A DNA stretch of 64,000 nt from Streptomyces sp. DSM 110735 (GCF_016482685.1 NZ_JACYHF010000008.1:62001-126000), one strand, 5' to 3'; counted from the first letter of the stretch, positions 24,976 to 33,956 are shown. The notes: generated from the sequence alone by a model not told the origin. Program-made: numbers and translations.

Positions 24976-25839
24976 CTACTTCTGGTCGCCGAGCCCGGGC
25001 TGGTCGAAGGTGTCCGGGATGGGCAGCGTGCCCCAGCGGTTGATCGGCCACGCCTTGACGATCGCGCGTCCGACGACGTCCTTCACCGGGACCATGCCGT
25101 GGTGCTTGTCCATCTGGTTGTAGCGCGAGTCCCGCGAGTTCTGGCGGTGGTCGCCCATCACCCAGATGTAGCCCTTGGGGACCTTGACCTTGAACTGGCC
25201 GCCCTCGTCGTCCACGCTGCACGGGGTGTTGCCGGGGTAGACGAACGGTTCGTTCAGCGCCTTGCCGTTGACCTTCAGCGGGCCGTCGTTCTTGCACTCG
25301 ACGGTGTCGCCGCCGACGCCGATGACGCGCTTGATGAGGTCCTTCTCCTCGGCGGACGGCATGAGACCGATCCAGCTCAGACCCTTCTGGATCGCGTTCT
25401 GCTCCGGCGTGGGCTCGCCCTGCAGCCAGTTGTCGGGGTCGTGGAAGACCACGACCTCGCCGCGCTCGGGCTGGGAGCCGAACCACGGCGTGAGCTTGTC
25501 CACCAGGACGCGGTCACCCTGCTGGAGGGTGTTCTGCATCGAGTCGGACGGGATCGAGAACGCCTGCACCAGGAACGTCTTGATCAGCAGGGCGAGGACG
25601 AGCGCGATGCCGACCAGGATCGGCAGTTCCTTCCAGAAGGAGCGCGGCTTGTTCGGCCGGCGTCCGGCCTCGTCCCCGCCGTGCGAACGGCCCTCGGGCG
25701 GGGTGCCGTCACCGTCCGCCGCGGAGCCGTTCGCGGAGTTCACCGCGCCGGCCTGGGCCTCGGCTCCGGACGCCGCGGACCGGCCGCCGTGCTCCTCGCC
25801 GTCGTGCCCGGACCGTGCGCCAACCGCCACATCCCCCAC
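24976..25839 (-). CDS. lepB: Type I signal peptidase (third of four)
   Basis: 287 residues. A long hydrophilic cytoplasmic N-tail (about 65 residues) precedes one membrane helix. Catalytic Ser is in SIPSDSMQNTLQQGDRVLVD and catalytic Lys in EKDLIKRVIGVGGDTV; MGDHRQNSRDSRY is conserved box E. The GTG start at 25839 has GAGGAG 6 bases upstream, which is convincing. Its first 131 bases lie inside the reading frame of the upstream peptidase gene. Confidence 0.94.
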   Translation of the reverse strand: MGDVAVGARSGHDGEEHGGRSAASGAEAQAGAVNSANGSAADGDGTPPEGRSHGGDEAGRRPNKPRSFWKELPILVGIALVLALLIKTFLVQAFSIPSDSMQNTLQQGDRVLVDKLTPWFGSQPERGEVVVFHDPDNWLQGEPTPEQNAIQKGLSWIGLMPSAEEKDLIKRVIGVGGDTVECKNDGPLKVNGKALNEPFVYPGNTPCSVDDEGGQFKVKVPKGYIWVMGDHRQNSRDSRYNQMDKHHGMVPVKDVVGRAIVKAWPINRWGTLPIPDTFDQPGLGDQK

Positions 25840-26818
25840 GCCAACTCCTCACTCTCTGCCGCCGCCTGCCCCGGAGCCGGTGCAGGCCCACCACTCCCAT
25901 AACGAGCGGGAGTTCCGCAGGGGTCGGGAGCCGGGTCATTCCGTTCGGGTCGTCCGAGGCAACCCTATGCGACGGGCGAGGGGCGGCAGCCGCTCCCGAC
26001 ACGGAGTCGGTGACGCTTGCGAAGGTTTTAGGTTCCTCCAGGCGCGTCCAGTGGGCGAACGGCCAGCCGATCACCATGGCGCGGCCCACCACCGAGGTCT
26101 CGGCGACCGTGCCGCCGTAGGAGGTGTTCTGGTGGTAGCGGGAGTCGGCGGAGTTGCCGCGGTGGTCGCCCATCACCCACAGGCGCCCCTTGGGCACCGT
26201 GATGTCGAAGGGCATGGTGGAGGGGGCGTTGCCGGGGTAGAGGTAGTCGGTCTCGGACAGGGGGACGCCGTTGACCGTGACCTTGCCGTCGGCGTCGCAG
26301 CACTTGACGTGGTCGCCGCCGACCCCGATGACCCGCTTGATCAGGTCCTTCTCGTTGTCGGAGGGCAGCAGTCCGATGAAGGTCAGCCCCTCCTTGACCT
26401 GCTTGACGCCGACGGGGTCGTTCTTCTTCGGCGTCTGCTCGTCGTTCAGCCAGCCGCCCGGGTCGTGGAAGACCACCACGTCCCCGCGCTTGGGCTCGGA
26501 GCCGAACCACGGCGTGAACTTGTCGACCAGCACCCGGTCGCCGATCCGGATCGTCTGCTCCATGGAGCCCGAGGGGATCACGAACGCCTGCACCAGGAAG
26601 GTCTTCAGGACCAGCGCGATGAGGACGGCGACGCCGATGAGCAGCGGGATCTCGCGCACGGCCGAACGTCTGCGCTTGCGCTTGACCTTGCGCTGGAGCT
26701 TGCGCCGCTCGGCGCGCGATCTGCCCGGCGCCGGGCGGGTGGCGCGCCGCACCCCGGTGGGCAGCAGCTCCTCGGCGGAGGCGCCGGGCACCCCGCGCGG
26801 CCTTCCACGATTACCCAT
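25709..26818 (-). CDS. lepB: Type I signal peptidase (second of four)
   Basis: 369 residues. A basic N-tail (RKVKRKRRRS) precedes the membrane helix. Catalytic Ser is in VIPSGSMEQTIRIGDRVLVD and catalytic Lys in EKDLIKRVIGVGGDHV; box E is MGDHRGNSADSRYHQ. After the conserved domain the frame runs on through about 100 Arg/Gly-rich residues and overlaps the next gene by 131 bases. This tail looks like non-selected read-through rather than a domain. Its start overlaps the previous gene by 8 bases. Confidence 0.88.
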   Translation of the reverse strand: MGNRGRPRGVPGASAEELLPTGVRRATRPAPGRSRAERRKLQRKVKRKRRRSAVREIPLLIGVAVLIALVLKTFLVQAFVIPSGSMEQTIRIGDRVLVDKFTPWFGSEPKRGDVVVFHDPGGWLNDEQTPKKNDPVGVKQVKEGLTFIGLLPSDNEKDLIKRVIGVGGDHVKCCDADGKVTVNGVPLSETDYLYPGNAPSTMPFDITVPKGRLWVMGDHRGNSADSRYHQNTSYGGTVAETSVVGRAMVIGWPFAHWTRLEEPKTFASVTDSVSGAAAAPRPSHRVASDDPNGMTRLPTPAELPLVMGVVGLHRLRGRRRQRVRSWRGGCGGWRTVRARRRGARRPVRGVRSRGPGRRGELRERLRGGR

Positions 26819-27506
26819 GCGTGCCCTCCGCGGCCGGCACGCGCGCGTAGGCGGCGGGACGCTCCAGGCGCGTCCAGCGGTCGTACGGCCATACGATCCA
26901 GTCGGCCCGGCCGACGACGGCGCCGACCGGGATCATGCCGCCGCCCGGCGAACCGAGATGGTCGCGAGAGTCGCTGGAGCGGCTGCGGTGGTCGCCGAGG
27001 AGGAACAGCCGTCCCCCGGGCACCACGACGTCGAAGGGCACACCGGACGGTGCGTTCCCGGGATGGAGGAACGCCGTCTCGTCGACCGCCCGGCCGTTCA
27101 CCTCGATCCTCCCCTTCTTGTCGCAGCAGACGACATGGTCGCCACCCACCCCCACTACGCGCTTGATGTAGTCGGCGTCGCCGAAGTACCCGGTGCCGTC
27201 GAAGACGACCACGTCGCCGCGGTGCGGCTGGGCACCGAAACGGTACGCCAACTTATTTACGAGTACGCGGTCCCCGATCCTCAATCCCGGCTCCATCGAT
27301 CCACTCGGAATCTGGAACGGACGCACCACGAACGCGTTGAGGAGGAGCAGGAAGACCAGACAGGTCAGGGCGGTCAGGGTGATACGGCCGCCCGGCAGCC
27401 ACCCGGCGGTCCGCTCCACCAACGCGAAACGCGACCGCGCCTCCTCACCCGGAATCCCGGGCGGGGAGGTGCGGTCGCGTTCCGTCTGCTGTGCTTCGGT
27501 GTCCAT
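26811..27506 (-). CDS. lepB: Type I signal peptidase (first of four)
   Basis: 231 residues. Single membrane anchor at about 45-62, catalytic Ser in FQIPSGSMEPGLRIGDRVLV and catalytic Lys in DADYIKRVVGVGGDHV; box E is LGDHRSRSSDSRDH. The ATG at 27506 is preceded immediately by a G+C hairpin instead of a clear ribosome-binding site. It lies 45 bases after rplS, the position of the sip cluster in streptomycetes. Confidence 0.92.
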   Translation of the reverse strand: MDTEAQQTERDRTSPPGIPGEEARSRFALVERTAGWLPGGRITLTALTCLVFLLLLNAFVVRPFQIPSGSMEPGLRIGDRVLVNKLAYRFGAQPHRGDVVVFDGTGYFGDADYIKRVVGVGGDHVVCCDKKGRIEVNGRAVDETAFLHPGNAPSGVPFDVVVPGGRLFLLGDHRSRSSDSRDHLGSPGGGMIPVGAVVGRADWIVWPYDRWTRLERPAAYARVPAAEGTHG

Positions 27507-27507
27507 C

Positions 27508-27530
27508 GGGGCCAGATGCTATCCGGCCCC
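27508..27530 (-). other. Hairpin abutting the start codon of the first signal peptidase gene
   Basis: CGGGGCC at 27508-27514 pairs with GGCCCCG-type bases at 27524-27530, around a 9-base loop, and ends directly before the ATG at 27506. It could end rplS transcription or hide the translation start of the signal peptidase cluster. Confidence 0.4.
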
Positions 27531-27551
27531 GTTGTGACTCCGGGAAGGCAC

Positions 27552-27902
27552 TCAGTTGTCGCGCTTCTCCTTGATCTTCGCGGCCTTGCCGCGCAGCTCA
27601 CGGAGGTAGTACAGCTTGGCGCGGCGCACGTCACCACGGGTGACGAGCTCGATCTTCTCGACGATCGGGGTGTGCACCGGGAAGGTGCGCTCGACGCCGA
27701 CGGAGAACGAGACCTTGCGGACCGTGAAGGTCTCGCGGACACCGGAGCCCTGGCGGCGGATCACGACGCCCTTGAACTGCTGCACACGGGAGCGGTTGCC
27801 CTCGATGACGCGCACGTGGACGTTGACGGTGTCACCCGGGCGGAAGGCCGGGATGTCGCTGCGCAGCGACGCGACGTCGACGGTGTCGAGCAGGTGAGAC
27901 AT
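27552..27902 (-). CDS. rplS: 50S ribosomal protein L19
   Basis: 116 residues, the usual length. Conserved blocks are FRPGDTVNVHVRVIEGNRSR, QFKGVVIRRQGSGVRETFTV and AKLYYLRELRGKAAKI. It sits at the 30S-50S interface. The ATG at 27902 gives the family N-terminus (MSHLLDTVD); an upstream GTG would add nine residues. It follows trmD as in most bacteria. Confidence 0.97.
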   Translation of the reverse strand: MSHLLDTVDVASLRSDIPAFRPGDTVNVHVRVIEGNRSRVQQFKGVVIRRQGSGVRETFTVRKVSFSVGVERTFPVHTPIVEKIELVTRGDVRRAKLYYLRELRGKAAKIKEKRDN

Positions 27903-28039
27903 TTCGTCTGCTTTCTTCGCTGATGCCACAGGTCATCAACGGAAGCTAGGTGGAACAACAGGGTCTGCCGTGCGGGTCGGAACGGGCGTCGTGTCCCCCT
28001 GTGGCAGGGGCGCACGCCGGACGGACGCACAACAGCGGA

Positions 28040-28873
28040 CTATTCTTCCACGCTCTCGGTCCTGCGCCAAAATCGCCCGAACGGCACCCCTTCGGGATCG
28101 GGCGCCCAGCCCAGGATCGAGAGCATCTCCCGGTCCTTCTTGTCGAAGACCTTCGGGTCGCACCGCTCGATCAGATCGGGCCGGTTGAGGGTCGTACGGC
28201 GCAGTGCCTCGTCGCGGCGCCAGCGGGCGATCTTGCCGTGGTGGCCGCTGAGCAGCACCTCGGGGATGTTCCTCTCGCGCCACACCGGCGGCTTGGTGTA
28301 GACGGGTCCCTCCAGGAGGTTCGCCATCGCGCCGGGAGCGAAGGAGTCGTCCCGGTGGGACTCGGCGTTGCCCAGGACACCGGGGAGCAGCCGCGCCACT
28401 GCCTCCGTGATGACCAGGACGGCCGCCTCGCCGCCCGCGAGGACGTAGTCGCCGATGGAGACCTCGTAGACCGGCATCCGGGTCGCGTACTCGTCCATCA
28501 CGCGCCGGTCGATGCCCTCGTACCGCGCCGGGGTGAAGATCAGCCAGGGGCGCTCCGACAGCTCGACGGCCAGTTCCTGGGTGAAGGGACGGCCGCTGGG
28601 CGTCGGGACGATCAGCGCGGGAGCCTGGGCGCCGGACTCGTAGCCGTCGGCCAGGACGGTGTCCAGGGCGTCGCCCCACGCCTCGGTCTTCATGACCATG
28701 CCGGGTCCGCCGCCGTAGGGGGTGTCGTCGACCGTGTTGTGCCGGTCGTACGTCCAGGAGCGCAGGTCGTGCAGGTGCACGCCGAGCTGTCCCCGGGCGC
28801 GCGCCTTGCCCACGAGGGAGACGTTCAGCGGCTCCAGGTACTCCGGGAAGATCGTGACGACGTCGAGCCTCAT
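28040..28873 (-). CDS. trmD: tRNA (guanine-N1)-methyltransferase
   Basis: 277 residues of the SPOUT class with a trefoil knot. Visible are MRLDVVTIFPEYLEPL, DDTPYGGGPGMVMK, PSGRPFTQ, YEGIDRRV and the SAM-binding YEVSIGDYVLAGGE. It makes m1G37 in tRNA to prevent frameshifting. It is coupled to rimM by a 4-base ATGA overlap. Confidence 0.97.
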   Translation of the reverse strand: MRLDVVTIFPEYLEPLNVSLVGKARARGQLGVHLHDLRSWTYDRHNTVDDTPYGGGPGMVMKTEAWGDALDTVLADGYESGAQAPALIVPTPSGRPFTQELAVELSERPWLIFTPARYEGIDRRVMDEYATRMPVYEVSIGDYVLAGGEAAVLVITEAVARLLPGVLGNAESHRDDSFAPGAMANLLEGPVYTKPPVWRERNIPEVLLSGHHGKIARWRRDEALRRTTLNRPDLIERCDPKVFDKKDREMLSILGWAPDPEGVPFGRFWRRTESVEE

Positions 28874-29421
28874 GCGTCCTCGTCCTCGTCCCGCGACGAG
28901 GCGATCTCCGCGTTGTCGTCGATCAGACCGGGCGGGGGCGTGATGACCGCCTTCTGCTCCGCCAGGTCGATCTCGCGGACGATCTCTTCCACGAAGGGGA
29001 TCATGACCTCGCTGCCGTCCGGGCGCTCGACGATGAACAGGTCCTGCGAGGGCAGATGGGAGATCTCGGTGATCCTGCCGACCTCCGTGCCGTCCGCGGT
29101 GACCACGTCGAGGTCCATGAGCTGATGGTCGTAGTACTCGTCCTCCTCCTCGGGGAGTTCGTCCGGGTCCACGTCGGCGATCAGCAGGGTGTTGCGCAGC
29201 GCCTCGGCGCCGGTCCGGTCGTTCACCCCCTCGAAGCGCAGGAGGAGACGGCCGCTGTGGACGCGGCCCGCGGCGATGGTCAGCGGCCCGGCCGAAGCCG
29301 GGTCGGTGGTCAGGACGGCGCCCGGCCCGAGCCGCAGCTCCGGCTCGTCGGTACGCACCTCGACGGTGACCTCGCCCTTGATGCCATGAGCACGGCCGAT
29401 CCGTGCGACTACCAACTGCAC
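28870..29421 (-). CDS. rimM: 16S rRNA processing protein RimM
   Basis: 183 residues. The N-terminal beta-barrel begins QLVVARIGRAHGIKGEVTVE; the PRC-barrel half has YYDHQLMDLDVVT, VGRITEI and VMIPFVEEIV. It binds S19 and assists maturation of the 30S head. The start is GTG, and the stop overlaps trmD. Confidence 0.96.
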   Translation of the reverse strand: MQLVVARIGRAHGIKGEVTVEVRTDEPELRLGPGAVLTTDPASAGPLTIAAGRVHSGRLLLRFEGVNDRTGAEALRNTLLIADVDPDELPEEEDEYYDHQLMDLDVVTADGTEVGRITEISHLPSQDLFIVERPDGSEVMIPFVEEIVREIDLAEQKAVITPPPGLIDDNAEIASSRDEDEDA

Positions 29422-29448
29422 GAGTCCAACTCTCCTGTCATACGACTA

Positions 29449-29484
29449 CGGGCCGGGGACGGCCCAGTGGCCCTCCCCGGCCCG
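29449..29484 (-). terminator. Hairpin between khpA and rimM
   Basis: An 11-bp stem (29449-29459 with 29474-29484) encloses a further GGCC/GGCC stem-loop. It fills most of the 83-base gap and may attenuate transcription from the rpsP end of the operon. Confidence 0.6.
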
Positions 29485-29504
29485 AGCCGGATTGCTGTGA
29501 TGCG

Positions 29505-29744
29505 TCAGCGGACGTGATCCACGTCGACCAGGTCGACGCGGACACCACGGCCGCCGATGGCGCCCACGACGGTGCGCAGGGCACGCGCGGTACGGCCGTT
29601 GCGACCGATCACCTTGCCGAGGTCGTCGGGGTGCACCCGGACCTCCAGCACGCGCCCGCGGCGCAGGTTGCGCGAGGCGACCTGCACGTCGTCAGGGTTG
29701 TCGACGATGCCCTTCACGAGGTGCTCAAGCGCCTCTTCGAGCAT
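29505..29744 (-). CDS. khpA: KH-domain RNA-binding protein (KhpA/YlqC)
   Basis: 79 residues, nearly all one KH domain with the RNA-binding loop GKVIGRNGRTARALRTV. It pairs with a Jag/KhpB partner in other bacteria. It starts 5 bases after the rpsP stop, its standard position. Confidence 0.95.
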   Translation of the reverse strand: MLEEALEHLVKGIVDNPDDVQVASRNLRRGRVLEVRVHPDDLGKVIGRNGRTARALRTVVGAIGGRGVRVDLVDVDHVR

Positions 29745-29749
29745 GGTGC

Positions 29750-30169
29750 TCAGGCCTCGGTCGACTCGGACTCGGCAGCGGCCTCGTCCTTCTTCTCAGC
29801 CTTCTTCTTCTGGGTGATGGCCTCACCCTTGCCCTCGGTGTCGCCACCGAGCGCCTCGAACGACGGGCGGGCCGGCTTCGGCTCGGCGACGAGCAGCGGC
29901 GCGGGAGCCGGCTCGCCCTTGAACTTCTGCCAGTCGCCGGTCTTCTTCAGAATGGCGAGAACCGGCTCGGTCGGCTGCGCGCCGACACCCAGCCAGTAGG
30001 CGACGCGGTCGGCGTCCACCTCGATGACCGACGGGTTGTAGGTCGGGTGGTACTTGCCGATCTCCTCGATGGCCCGGCCGTCACGGCGGGTACGGGAGTC
30101 GGCGACGACGATGCGGTAGTGAGGCGAACGGATCTTGCCCAGACGCTTCAGCTTGATCTTGACTGCCAC
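29750..30169 (-). CDS. rpsP: 30S ribosomal protein S16
   Basis: 139 residues. The S16 core is the first 80 residues (AVKIKLKRLGKIRSPHYRIV, RDGRAIEEIGKYHPT, YWLGVGAQPTEPV). An Ala/Glu/Lys-rich tail of about 55 residues follows, longer than in most phyla but usual in actinobacteria. The GTG start at 30169 fits the family; an in-frame extension to 30313 does not. Confidence 0.96.
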   Translation of the reverse strand: MAVKIKLKRLGKIRSPHYRIVVADSRTRRDGRAIEEIGKYHPTYNPSVIEVDADRVAYWLGVGAQPTEPVLAILKKTGDWQKFKGEPAPAPLLVAEPKPARPSFEALGGDTEGKGEAITQKKKAEKKDEAAAESESTEA

Positions 30170-30481
30170 GGGAGTGAGTTCTCCAGGTTTTGACGTGTTG
30201 GGCACGGCGGAGTTGCCGCGTGGGGTTGCGGTACCCGAGTGCCCGATGGACGCGTCAGCCGGAGGAGAGAGGGGTCCTGTGCGACTGTCGAGTACAGCTA
30301 GCCATTGTGCCATACCCTGCGGGGCTCTCTGGGACTGGGTTGGCGATCTTGGGCGTGCTTACAGGGCGCCCTGTGCTGCAGCCCTGCGCCCACCCGTGCC
30401 GCCCTGCGGCACGACTGCCCGCAGGGGGGATGGGGTGGGGTGGGGTGGCTGACGATGCGGCTGCCACGAGCAGCCGTGGCG
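30170..30481. other. Gene-free stretch between rpsP and the SprT-like gene
   Basis: No supported gene. It should hold the promoter of the rpsP-khpA-rimM-trmD-rplS series. A run of GGGGTGGGGTGGGGTGG near 30429-30448 is locally repetitive. Confidence 0.4.
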
Positions 30482-31081
30482 TCAGCTTGCCGCCGCCACC
30501 GCTTCCGGGATGCGGAACGGCTTGCCGCAGCCGCCGCAGACGATGGGGGCCTGTTCGAGGACCGAGGGGACCACGCGGACGTTGCGACCGCAGTCGCAGA
30601 CCGCCTTGACGCGGACCCCGCCGCCGGAGGAACCGTGCCGGGCGGCAGGACCCCGGAAGGAGCGGGCGGTGTCGGCGGAGGTGGCCACCGTGTGCGCCTT
30701 CAGGGCGCGCTGGAGGCGTTCGATGGTCGGACGGTACCGCCGCTTGGCCTCGGGATTGAGCGTGACCAGCGAGAAACCGCTGCTGGGGTGCGGCTCCTCG
30801 GGGTGGTCCAGGCCCAGTTCCTCGGCGACGGCCAGGAAGCGGCGGTTGTGGTAGCGACCGGCGCGCGAGGTGTCACGGACACCCCGGGCGGCGGCGATGC
30901 CGTGGACTGCCTCGTGCAGCAGTCGCTCGAAGGAGAGCTCGTGTCCGCACGCGGACGACGACTCCCCGATCAGGGATTCCGGCGCGGCGAGGTCCGGCAG
31001 CTCGGGGTGGTACCGCTGAATGTCGGCCCACGCCTGTGCCAGCTCCGCGGCGAGGACAGGTGGTGTCTGTGTCGTGCTCAC
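30482..31081 (-). CDS. SprT-like zinc metalloprotease-fold protein
   Basis: 199 residues. The zinc motif HEAVHG (HExxH) lies near residue 56, within CGHELSFERLLHEAVHG, with a further conserved GRYHNRRFLAVAEELGL helix. The C-terminus has a two-CxxC zinc ribbon (CDCGRNVRVVP and CGGCGKPF). Family members of SprT/Spartan type cut DNA-protein crosslinks, but many bacterial ones are uncharacterised. The start is GTG at 31081. Confidence 0.85.
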   Translation of the reverse strand: MSTTQTPPVLAAELAQAWADIQRYHPELPDLAAPESLIGESSSACGHELSFERLLHEAVHGIAAARGVRDTSRAGRYHNRRFLAVAEELGLDHPEEPHPSSGFSLVTLNPEAKRRYRPTIERLQRALKAHTVATSADTARSFRGPAARHGSSGGGVRVKAVCDCGRNVRVVPSVLEQAPIVCGGCGKPFRIPEAVAAAS

Positions 31082-31475
31082 GTAATGACAACGAGCGTGG
31101 GTGCCCTCGTGTTCCTATTCCGGGGCATCTCAAATAATTTGCACCTACCCGTCAGTTGCCGCCGATGCGGCCGACGCGGGGCGGGTACGGCGATCTGCGG
31201 AAGAAGCCGCACAGCTCGTACCAAGCCGGTGCTCAGCGGGGCTCCCGGCCCCCGCGACGTTACCGGTGCCCGCTCGCCGCCCCGCACCCGCCCCTCAGGT
31301 TGCGGGGGCGTGAAATCTCGCCACACACGCCCACACCCCCCAAGCCGGACGCCGCAACCACTGGACGCCACCGCGCGCCCGGAGTTACCTGGCATACGTG
31401 GAGTGCGCGCACGACCACGGGGGGGCCACGCCCACGGGCACGTACGCGAACTGTCGGCGATTGGGGCGCTTACCT
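31082..31475. other. Gene-free stretch between divergent genes
   Basis: Divergent promoter region for the SprT-like gene and the methyltransferase. It contains an A/T-rich patch near 31130-31142 (CTCAAATAATTTG) that stands out against the surroundings. No gene is supported; a longer methyltransferase reading from a GTG at 31398 would extend into it. Confidence 0.4.
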
Positions 31476-32330
31476 ATGACACCTACGCTCGTGCGGGAGC
31501 ACCTGTCCCACGCGGGTTCCGCACCACCCGGCGCGGACCCCCGAGCACGCGCGCGCGACTGGTCCGAGATCCAGGAGCGCATGTGGGAACCGCTCTACGA
31601 GAGTGTGTACGACCGACTCGATGTCGGACCCGGCACCCGGCTGCTCGGTCTGCGCTGCGGCTCCGGGCTCGCCCTGCTGCTCGCGGCGGCGCGGGGCGCC
31701 ACCGTCACCGGGGCCGACTCCTCACCGGAACGGCTCGCGCTCGCCCGTGACCGCCTGGCGCCGGACGCGGCGCGGGGCGCGGACACGGCCGCCCCGGGTC
31801 CCTGGCTGCTGGACACCCTGCCCACACGGGCGGACGCGCCCGGCTACGACCTGATCACCGTCTTCGATCCCATCGGCTGCCGCTCCGGCGACGCCGGCTC
31901 CCTCGGCGCGCTGCTGGCCGACGCCCTTCCCCTCGCGGCGCGCGGCGCGGCCGTCGTGCTCACCGCCTGGGGCCCGCCGGAGCGGTGCGCGACCTCCGCC
32001 GTCCTGGGGGTGGCCGCGAAGCTGGCCGACCCGCTGCACGGCGTGCGCGGGCGGCGTCCGGGGCGCCGGGACGACCTGGAGGAGGTCGCCCAGCGTGCGG
32101 GGCTGCGCCCTGACGGCTCGGGGCGGGTCGCCTGCCCCTTCGGCTACGCCGGTCCGGACAGCGCCGTACGCGGGCTGCTGTCGACCGGTCTGTTCGACGC
32201 GGCGATCACGGCGACCGACCGCAAGCAGGTGGAGAAGGAGCTGACGGAGGCGCTGCATCCGTATCTGCGCGCGGACGGCATCGTGTGGATGCCGAACGTC
32301 TTCCGGTATCTGATAGCCCGCGTGCCCTGA
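31476..32330 (+). CDS. SAM-dependent methyltransferase (class I fold)
   Basis: 284 residues from the ATG at 31476. The SAM-binding motif is RLLGLRCGSGLALLLAAARG followed by the acidic GADSSPERLALARDRL; the usual motif I Asp is replaced by Gly-Leu-Arg. YDLITVFDPIG occupies the motif IV region. Substrate unknown. It converges with ffh. Confidence 0.8.
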   Translation: MTPTLVREHLSHAGSAPPGADPRARARDWSEIQERMWEPLYESVYDRLDVGPGTRLLGLRCGSGLALLLAAARGATVTGADSSPERLALARDRLAPDAARGADTAAPGPWLLDTLPTRADAPGYDLITVFDPIGCRSGDAGSLGALLADALPLAARGAAVVLTAWGPPERCATSAVLGVAAKLADPLHGVRGRRPGRRDDLEEVAQRAGLRPDGSGRVACPFGYAGPDSAVRGLLSTGLFDAAITATDRKQVEKELTEALHPYLRADGIVWMPNVFRYLIARVP

Positions 32331-32347
32331 CCCGTCCCCGCACGCGC

Positions 32348-32378
32348 GAGGGCGCCCCTCGTGAAGAAGGGCGCCCTC
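32348..32378. terminator. Bidirectional terminator between methyltransferase and ffh
   Basis: A perfect 10-bp stem (32348-32357 with 32369-32378) around an 11-base loop lies between the two convergent 3' ends. Confidence 0.8.
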
Positions 32379-32402
32379 GGGGAGGTCGTACGCGGGGCTC
32401 GG

Positions 32403-33956
32403 TCAGCCCATGAACTTCTTGAACTCGTCGGGCAGTTCGAAGTCCTGGCCGCCCTGCTGCGGCGGGACACCGAAGGCGCCTCCGCCCTGCGCGGCGGCTT
32501 CGCGGCGCTGGGCCTCCTCCAGCTCCTGCTGCTGGCGCTTCATCGGGTTGCCCGAACGCTGCTTGCCCTTGGCCTTCTTCGGCTGCTTCTTGCTGCGGCC
32601 GGGACCGCCGCCCATGCCCGGCATCCCCGGCATGCCCGGCATCCCGCCGCCCTGGGCCATGCGGGACATCATCTTGCGGGCCTCGAAGAAGCGCTCCACC
32701 AGACCCTTGACCGCGCTGACCTCGACACCGGAACCCTTGGCGATACGGGCGCGGCGGGAGCCGTTGATGATCGTCGGGTCCTGGCGCTCGGCCGGGGTCA
32801 TCGACTTGATGATGGCGGCCGTGCGGTCCACGTCGCGCTCGTCGATGTTGTTGATCTGCTCCTTGATCTGGCCCATGCCGGGGAGCATGCCGAGCAGCTT
32901 GGAGATGCTGCCCATCTTCCTGACCTGTTCCATCTGGGACAGGAAGTCGTCCAGGGTGAAGTCCTGGCCCTTCTTCGACGCCAGCTTGGAGGCCATCTTC
33001 TGGGCCTCTTCCTGGCTGAACGTCTTCTCCGCCTGCTCGATCAGGGTGAGCAGGTCACCCATGTCGAGGATGCGGGAGGCCATCCGGTCGGGGTGGAACG
33101 CGTCGAACTCGTCCAGCTTCTCGCCGTTGGACGCGAACATGATCGGCTTGCCGGTGACCTGACGGATCGACAGGGCGGCACCACCGCGGGCGTCGCCGTC
33201 GAGCTTGGAGAGCACCACGCCGTCGAAGCCGACGCCGTCGCGGAACGCCTCGGCGGTGTTGACCGCGTCCTGACCGATCATCGCGTCGACGACGAAGAGG
33301 ATCTCGTCCGGCGAGACCGCGTCACGGATGTCCGCGGCCTGCTGCATCATCTCCTGGTCGATGCCCAGGCGCCCTGCGGTGTCCACGATCACGATGTCGT
33401 GGACCTTGGACTTCGCGAAGTCGATGGAGTCCTTGGCGACCTTGACCGGGTCGCCGACGCCGTTGCCCGGCTCCGGCGCGTAGACCGCGACACCGGCGCG
33501 TTCGGCGACGACGCTGAGCTGGTTGACGGCGTTGGGGCGCTGGAGGTCACAGGCGACGAGCAGCGGGGAGTGGCCCTGCTCCTTGAGCCAGCGGCCGAGC
33601 TTGCCCGCGAGCGTGGTCTTACCGGCGCCCTGGAGACCGGCCAGCATGATCACGGTGGGGGGCTGCTTGGCGAAGCGGAGACGGCGGGTCTCGCCGCCCA
33701 GGATGGTGATCAGCTCGTCGTTGACGACCTTGAGCACCTGCTGGGCGGGGTTCAGTGCCCGGGAGACCTCGGCGCCGAGCGCCCTTTCCTTGACGTTCTT
33801 GATGAACGAGCGGACGACAGGGAGCGCGACGTCGGCCTCAAGGAGGGCGATGCGGATCTCGCGGGCCGTGGCGTCGATGTCCGCCTCGGTCAGCAGACCC
33901 TTGCCCCGGAGAGACTTGAAAGTCGCTGACAGGCGGTCGGAGAGAGTATCGAACAC
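32403..33956 (-). CDS. ffh: Signal recognition particle protein Ffh
   Basis: 517 residues. N domain, then GTPase G domain with GLQGAGKTTLAGKLG, DTAGRLGID and SKLDGDARGG. The Met-rich M domain ends in a run of GMPGMPGMPGMGG-type repeats and a basic segment. It binds 4.5S RNA and signal sequences and docks with FtsY, which is encoded 8 kb to the right. The long Gly/Met/Pro linker is typical for actinobacteria. Confidence 0.97.
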   Translation of the reverse strand: MFDTLSDRLSATFKSLRGKGLLTEADIDATAREIRIALLEADVALPVVRSFIKNVKERALGAEVSRALNPAQQVLKVVNDELITILGGETRRLRFAKQPPTVIMLAGLQGAGKTTLAGKLGRWLKEQGHSPLLVACDLQRPNAVNQLSVVAERAGVAVYAPEPGNGVGDPVKVAKDSIDFAKSKVHDIVIVDTAGRLGIDQEMMQQAADIRDAVSPDEILFVVDAMIGQDAVNTAEAFRDGVGFDGVVLSKLDGDARGGAALSIRQVTGKPIMFASNGEKLDEFDAFHPDRMASRILDMGDLLTLIEQAEKTFSQEEAQKMASKLASKKGQDFTLDDFLSQMEQVRKMGSISKLLGMLPGMGQIKEQINNIDERDVDRTAAIIKSMTPAERQDPTIINGSRRARIAKGSGVEVSAVKGLVERFFEARKMMSRMAQGGGMPGMPGMPGMGGGPGRSKKQPKKAKGKQRSGNPMKRQQQELEEAQRREAAAQGGGAFGVPPQQGGQDFELPDEFKKFMG

